From Diphasiastrum complanatum (lineage: Eukaryota > Streptophyta > Lycopodiopsida > Lycopodiales > Lycopodiaceae), in contig CM055095.1 in NCBI GenBank assembly GCA_029204225.1, positions 54,339,612 through 54,403,611 on the forward strand: a stretch of DNA of 64,000 nucleotides, read 5' to 3'. Positions 57,206-64,000 of the stretch are shown here, one piece after another. Position 1 is the stretch's first letter, and each line of letters begins with the position of its first letter. Position numbers and translations under genes: made by a program. The notes beneath the pieces were generated by a model. The model did no database searches and had not been told where the DNA came from. It saw only the letters and a list, made by a program, of their open reading frames with translations.

Positions 57206-57500
57206 CATATTCCGACGTGGGCGTCCGATGTATGTTCAAAAATTTCTCTGAAAATAAGAGTCTGGCGATTGGGAAATATGGGCGGCAACCAATTTTTGAA
57301 AGGCATGTCGGAATCCGACATGTAGACGTGGATATGACCTGCCATAGTTTTTTAAAAAAATACGTATCCTCTGACGTGGACGTCGGAATCCGATGTCCAC
57401 GTCGGCAATCCATAAAGCTTGTCCACGGCATCTGGCACCTGTTGTCCGGGCCTGAGTGGGCACAAACGTCGTGTTTGGAGGACGTCAGAATCCGACGTCT
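57206..57500. repeat. Repeated GACGTCGGAATCCGACGTC palindromes
   Basis: CATGTCGGAATCCGACATGT (57304-57323), GGACGTCGGAATCCGATGTC (57379-57398) and GACGTCAGAATCCGACGTCT (57481-57500) are near-perfect palindromes, with a weaker form at about 57210-57235. Spacing is 70-100 bp. Confidence 0.8.
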
Positions 57501-57716
57501 ATTTCAATCGTCGAATTCGTGCGATCCAGCGCCTTCTCTCTCACTTTGTTTTTTGCAGTTTTGAGCGTCTTTGGAGCAATTGAGGGCTTGAAGATCAATG
57601 CTTGAGGGTGCTTCAAGATCAGTGCTTGAAGATCATTGTTTGAGGTTGGTGCTTGATTTTTGTTTGTTTTGCTTTTTGTTTGTTTATTTGAGGTTGGTGT
57701 TTGTTTGTTTGTTTTA

Positions 57717-59293
<1,577 letters not shown>

Positions 59294-59306
59294 CCTTAAG
59301 GGGGAC
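59294..59306 (+). other. Polypurine tract of the copia element
   Basis: AAGGGGGAC immediately before the LTR, the usual plus-strand primer of copia elements. Confidence 0.7.
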
Positions 59307-60793
59307 TATTGGAAATTAAGCCCACAGTTGCCTCCTTGGTGAATGACTAATTTCTATTTCATGATTCTTCCTACATGTTTATTGATCATTGATCTAGGGT
59401 CAGGTGAAACCAACTTTGGTTCTACGTCTGCTCATATGATACCTGCAAGAATCGCAAACTTAGACAGCCAATTTATTTGGAGAGTGTCTATAGCAGGCTT
59501 CCAGTTGATGTCCAACAAAGGGTAACCAATCCTGTCATAATTTCAAATTTCAGATGTTAAGTTCAATAATTTGAAGTCATTGAAGACTTGGCCATCTTCA
59601 AGGACTTCCACGAAATTAGCATTTAGAACAAGTCTACAGAAATACATTACTTTTGCGACAGTGTGCAAAAATATTCTAAGTGTCGCGACAGTCTGTAGAA
59701 ATGAACTATGTTTTTAACAGCTTCAGTTTTTTCGCATTTCTTCGAAATGCGACACTTGCATAGTTCAAAAATATAACTTGTGCAATTCAAAAGTTTAATT
59801 GTTTTTAACACCTTTGGCTTTTTCGCAATGTCCCGAAAAATGCAAAGAGAGAGAAAATTTCCGAAGGTCATCTATTTTCATAAGTTAAACTGTTTCAAGG
59901 GCACCTTTGGCTTTTTCACAAAATCCCAAAGAGAGAGAAAATGTCAAAGGTCATCTATTTTGAATGAGGAACATTCCCAATCACTTCTCAAAATTTGCAA
60001 AGTGAGAGAAAACCACTTCACGTAAAATGCGAAGTGAGAGAATTTGCGACTTCCTCATCCGCGTCAACGTTCCTGATTTGTTGACCGTATATATACTGTG
60101 TGCAGTTGTCACAAAAGCCATATACTTCCAAGTACAACGGCTTTCCTAATTAGGTGACAAGCATGCAATGTAATCAATACATGAATGAAATCAATCTATA
60201 AATAGATCGTCCAAGCACAGATTAGTGGTTGCTCCGTCCATGAGACACATTAATTGAGCCTTCCAATTACGTCGTCAATTTTGGTTGTAATTGTTATTTT
60301 GTATTGTGCTTCAGTGTAATATAACAGTAGCTTGCTTTTATTTGTGTACAACGTAGATGAATGCTTGTTGTGATTGAATGCACTTTCATTGTTGTTTGAT
60401 CGCGCTTGTTTACTCACTCTGATCAGAACACGGACGTCTACAACTCCTCAGTTTCTGATCAGACGATGGCTATTTTTGATGCCTGAGGAACTCGCATTAT
60501 CATACTGCTCTTCCATTTATTTCAAAAGTATACTTCACGTTGAATCTGATTTCAGTAGTACCACATACAAACCATTTCTAATCCCTTTGGTGGACTGTAC
60601 TCTTGCTTTGGAGTATGAATTAATTTTAAAGATCCTGTTGGGCAATTAGAACACTTAAGGCTGTGATTACATTTAGCATAAGCTGTCTATTAGACTGTTT
60701 TTGCATTTAACAGCTGATTAGAACGGGAGAGTTGTTCCGCAATATTCCTACTCTCTTCTCCGTATACGTTCTTCTATCTCCCTTGCCCCACCA
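59307..60793 (+). mobile_element. Copia 3' LTR (plus), about 1.49 kb
   Basis: Begins TATTGGAAATTAAGCCC just behind the polypurine tract (relatives usually start TGTTGGAAATT, so TG appears mutated) and ends near CCTTGCCCCACCA. The U3 (59640-60060) is rich in drifting repeats around GCGACA, TTTTTCGCA and GAGAGAGAAAA. A TATA box lies at 60197-60204. The last 0.5 kb matches in reverse 56648-57205 and 60794-61110. A reading frame at 60374-60649 is conserved in all three copies (SDFSSTT.KP, LEYEL), but that may only reflect high identity. Confidence 0.75.
60194..60206 (+). promoter_or_regulatory. TATA box of the copia LTR
   Basis: CTATAAATAG in the position expected between U3 and R; a start near 60230 is inferred. 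Confidence 0.6.
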
Positions 60794-61110
60794 TTGATTG
60801 CCCAACAAGATCTTAAAAAATAATTCATACTCTAAAACGAGAGTACAATTTACTAAAGAAATTAGAGATGGTTTGTGTGTGGTACTACTGAAATCAGATT
60901 CAATGTGAAGTATATTTCTGAAATAAATGGAAGAGCGGTATGATATCACGAGTTCCTCAAGCGTCAAAGACAACCATTGTCTGATCAGAAACTGAGGAGT
61001 CATAGACGTCCATGTTCTGATTAGAGTGAGTAAACAAGTGCGATCAAACAACAATGAAAGTGCATTCAATCACAACAAGCATTCATCTACATTGTACACA
61101 GAATAAAATA
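60794..61110 (-). mobile_element. Inverted partial copy of the copia LTR
   Basis: Reverse complement of about 60330-60640, adjoining the end of the plus LTR so that the two form a head-to-head inverted repeat around a 0.15-kb spacer (60650-60793). It joins at GGGCAATCA, skipping the part of the LTR that holds GTCTATTAGAC. Similarity ends near 61110. Confidence 0.75.
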
Positions 61111-61119
61111 TTTGAAAAT

Positions 61120-61397
61120 ACATATGTTGAGAATGAAATGGAAGATCTAAATTTGGACAACATAAGTATATATGATGAAGATGTACATATATCTTCAAGT
61201 TTTATAATTTTGAAAACCCGAGAATTGATTCTCATGATTCCGACGACTCAGATGATGAAGAGGACAACAATGATTCTTTGCATGAGGACAATATTGAGAG
61301 AGGTTTTGATTTTGATAGTGATGACGAAAATCATCTTAGCGGAGATGAGTTGCAAAATGTATTGGCTGATGAATTTGAATCTTGCGATGATGAATAA
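61120..61397 (+). pseudogene. Acidic C-terminal gene fragment, perhaps the end of the CACTA transposase gene
   Basis: After one frame change near 61205 the frame reads IDSHDSDDSDDEEDNNDSLH, FDFDSDDENHLSGDELQNVL and ADEFESCDDE, ending with TAA at 61395-61397; AATAAAG overlaps the stop. The acidic Ser/Asp style resembles the start of the exon at 55855. I suspect it is the far side of the CACTA gene split by the copia material, but no family motif proves this. Confidence 0.4.
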
Positions 61398-61630
61398 AGT
61401 TTGTACATGTCTCAAATAATTTTGTCATAAAATGATACATTGTGGTCAATATATATTGTTTTCAAATTAAAATTATTACATTTTTCTACGATGTTGCATT
61501 TCTAAAGTTTCATTTCAAACGCATCTCGCAATCACTTAGAATTGAAAAAACTTATCAACATTAATAGATGTGTGAACTAATTAAGAGAACAATTAAAAAA
61601 TGTAAAACGTTGATTGTTTATATATTATAA

Positions 61631-62100
61631 TTAAAAAGCATCTTCTTTGAGATAATAATACACTTTACCACAATGTTCGACTATTCCCCCGTGGGTGACC
61701 CATATTTGGCATTTATCAGGGTTTAGTGAGATGCCGAACCTACGACAACGAATGAAGATTTTCTCCAAGGCGTCTAGGTTCATAGCAGCGGAAGAATGTA
61801 CACCTAGATCGTCGAGATAAATCTCCACGACCCGATGTAATAGATCTTGAAAGGCCAGTTGCATGACCTGTTGGAATGTTGAGGGGGCATTACATAAGCC
61901 AAAAGGCATAACATTATAAGCATAAACGTCGCTCTCTGTGGCAAAAGTCGTTTTATGTTTATCTTCAAGGGCTATTTGAACAAGGAAATAGCCGTTGAAC
62001 CCATCCAAGAAGCTGAAAGCTTCAGCTCCTGCCATTTCCTCTAATATTTGGGTTGTTAGGGGCAAGGGAAAATGGTCTTTCTTCGTAACCGCATTAAGGT
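61631..62100 (-). pseudogene. Gypsy RT fragment (minus)
   Basis: LNAVTKKDHFPLPLTTQILE, FSFLDGFNGYFLVQIALEDK, MPFGLCNAPSTFQQVMQLAF and VVEIYLDDLGVHSS, with an intact YLDD box, then SLNPDKCQIWVTHGG. Only RT motifs B to E remain; both ends are abrupt, and the upstream side passes into the minisatellite-bearing region. Confidence 0.85.
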
Positions 62101-62224
62101 TGTCAGAATGCGGGTGTTATGGTCTATTACGGGTTGATTTCGGTTTGGGATGGTCGATGGAGGTCGTTGAAGGCCGTAAATCGTAATATTGCGGTCTACT
62201 GCGGTTTGTGATGGTCAAGGACGG

Positions 62225-62890
62225 ATGTGCATCGAACGAAACTTGAGTGAGGTTCCGGCTTTGGTTGAAATTTGACAAGGGTCCGGCTCTGGTTGAGATT
62301 GGAAGTAGGCCGTCGGTTGAGAGGGGACTGTGTCCTCCGGTTGAGATTCAAGGGCAGTGTTCCGGTTGAGATTTGAGCAGAGTGCTTCGGTTGAGATTTG
62401 AGAAGAGTGCTCCGGTCGAGATCTAAGCAGAGTGTTCCGGTCGAGATCTGAGGAGAGTTCTTTGGTTCAAATGTGAGCGGAATGCTTCTGTTGAGAGCTA
62501 ACAGAAGTGCTGCAGTCGAGATCTGAGTAGAGTGCTTCGGTCGAGATTGGACTGAACACTCCGGTTGAGATGCGATGGCAGTGCTCGGGTCGAGTATTTT
62601 CTTTTTTTTTTACTCTCCGGTTGAGAATTGATGGCAGTGCTCCGGTCGAGTTTTTATTGATCACTCCGGTTGAGATGGGAGCAAAATGCTCCAGTTGAGA
62701 ATTGATGGCAGTGCTCCGGTTGAGTTTTTTACGTAGCACTCCTGTTGAATTGTTTTGACTGAAAGGTCCGGTTGAGATATGACGGTTTCGTTTGGTCGAG
62801 AGGTATGAGGTAGTGGTCCGGCTCCGGTTGAGATTGTGGAGCTCGTTGTGGTGAGGATCGTGAGACTTCAGTTGAGAAACGAGCAAGACT
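62225..62890. repeat. Minisatellite, unit about 33 bp, some eighteen copies
   Basis: TGCTCCGGTTGAGATTTGAG-(C/A)AGAG and variants (GGTCGAGATCTGAGCAGAG) recur across about 650 bp with drift. The minus frame at 62886-62467 (STG/NRS repeats) exists only because units are mostly multiples of three. A GGTTTGGGATGGTCGATGGA-type pre-repeat lies at 62130-62215. Confidence 0.8.
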
Positions 62891-64000
62891 TCGGTCTAGA
62901 CCGAAGGGATGAGCTCGTCAAGGAATGTGTAGGAGCTCTCAAACGATGGTGTCGCAACACAGGAGATTGAGATATGGTTTGGTTGAGCATGTGTGTAGCT
63001 GTGGAACGGCGCCAAATGTTCACTTATTCACTGAATCTGTGAACACGTTTTTCTCTTTTTGTTGCTTATCTCTCTTGGATTACCTCTGTCGTTATGGTTC
63101 TTTGTGATTATTCTTCTTATTAGAACATTTACAGAGCAGATGCAATATTCAAGGATGCATTACGTATTTCCTAGCCTGTCAGTGGGTAGCTCAAATCCAA
63201 TACTCAACTACATGCATACACTAGCCATGCAACCATCTACAGCTCAAACAGATCAACATTCAGCACAGAGAGCAATCCTACTACTAACTACTGAATCAAA
63301 GAACAATCAATAACTAGAATAGCTACTGAAACCAAAACCAGATTCAAGAAACAAGAAACAAGATTCCTAACAGCATTTAACAATCTAGGAATCAAGAAAC
63401 ATACATTACTTGATGCCTAAATTATCCAAGAACAACAAGAATTAGAATGTCAAGACTATGCAAGATTTACACCACATTTCTAGCCTCTATAGTTTACTTG
63501 AATGCTGATTTCTACAAGATTCCACAAGCAAAAATTGAAGCTAATCCACAACTAAGCAAGAACAAGAAACAAGAATCTAGTTAATTCACAAGCAAGGAAT
63601 CAAGCATGCTCATAGAAATATCACTCAAGATAATTGCCACTAACAAGGAGCTTAGTGATCTTCAAGAACTCGTGGAGGATCCTCTTTATTAGCTCAAGAG
63701 AACTTGAAAATACAATCAAAAGCTCCCTCACAAGAGAGGGGGCCCTTAAATAAGCAAGAAGGCTGCCCATGTGGAGCCCATGTGGCAAACCCACTAAATT
63801 AGAAATTACATGTGGAATTTGCCCTTCCCCTAGAGGTCACCATCAAAAGGTGGCTCACTCTTGCTATTTTAAGGGGGGTCTACATTTATTACAACTATTC
63901 AAGGAAATGTTACTAGCTCCTACATGGTCATTCCTTCTTTGGGATACACCACATAGGCTCACATAGTTAATCACTATCTTCCTAGCTAGTATTTCCTCGG
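62891..64000. other. Unassigned stretch, possibly retroelement LTR in its right part
   Basis: No domain-bearing ORF. The minus strand near 63755-63740 reads CTTATTTAAGGG behind CACATGGGC-type direct repeats (63767, 63779), a possible TATA box. The rest is AT-rich with many CAAGAA words. Confidence 0.3.

Noticed and set aside
60374-60649. ORF shared by three LTR copies as a conserved small protein
   Set aside because: The copies are similar over non-coding flanks to the same degree, so shared openness follows from recent common origin; one copy (56793-56981) is already shortened.
62467-62886. Minus-strand ORF of 139 codons
   Set aside because: Reads through a minisatellite whose units are near multiples of three.

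Overview
The window is nuclear DNA of a land plant: spliceosomal introns with GT/AG borders, one intact PPR gene, and many plant retrotransposon classes. The run-on style of the PPR protein and the TE load with huge (AG)n/(CT)n arrays make me lean to a seed-free vascular plant such as a fern, but that is inference. Only two host genes look real: an intronless PPR gene (49090-51330, minus) and a split gene for a Tim17/Tim22/Tim23-superfamily membrane protein (exons between 15833 and 23669, plus). A plant beta-galactosidase (GH35) pseudogene lies at 42300-43347 (minus), with several unrecognised decayed genes around it.

Layout. 1-14.5 kb: a graveyard of one family of APE-endonuclease LINEs (at least six copies, both strands). 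It has a hAT-like element with perfect 8-bp target duplication in a LINE 5' UTR (611-1444) and a solo LTR with 5-bp duplication in a LINE ORF2 (13281-13698). 15.8-23.7 kb: the Tim17-like gene, with a 5.4-kb intron that holds a decayed Ty3/gypsy pol (18.2-19.4 kb). 23.9-30.8 kb: a nearly complete but dead Ty3/gypsy element (gag with three zinc knuckles, protease, RT, RNase H, integrase) followed by an unfamiliar accessory ORF. 30.8-34.9 kb: a copia scrap, a second accessory ORF, a gypsy gag and an LTR-like region, all on the minus strand. 35.9-38.4 kb: a copia pol (minus) with a tandem-repeat U3-like tail. 40-46 kb: unrecognised split genes, the GH35 pseudogene and minisatellites. 48.2 kb: a Tourist-type MITE. 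49-51.3 kb: the PPR gene. 52.7-54 kb: a copia LTR with primer binding site next to a copia gag. 55.9-61.4 kb: a CACTA transposase gene cut short by copia LTR material, an (AG)n-laden satellite and an inverted LTR pair. 61.6-62.1 kb: a gypsy RT piece. 62.2-62.9 kb: a 33-bp-type minisatellite. 62.9-64 kb: unassigned.

The genes do not form a pathway. Both host proteins are probably organellar (the PPR protein in organelle RNA processing or editing, the Tim17-like protein in a mitochondrial or plastid membrane), but their closeness need not mean anything. The most original material is in how elements were built and broken: internally deleted LINE derivatives, an intra-element LINE chimera, accessory ORFs in gypsy-type elements with TATA-like sites upstream, and the copia/CACTA/satellite junctions. 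All family names come from motifs read by eye; no database search was possible.
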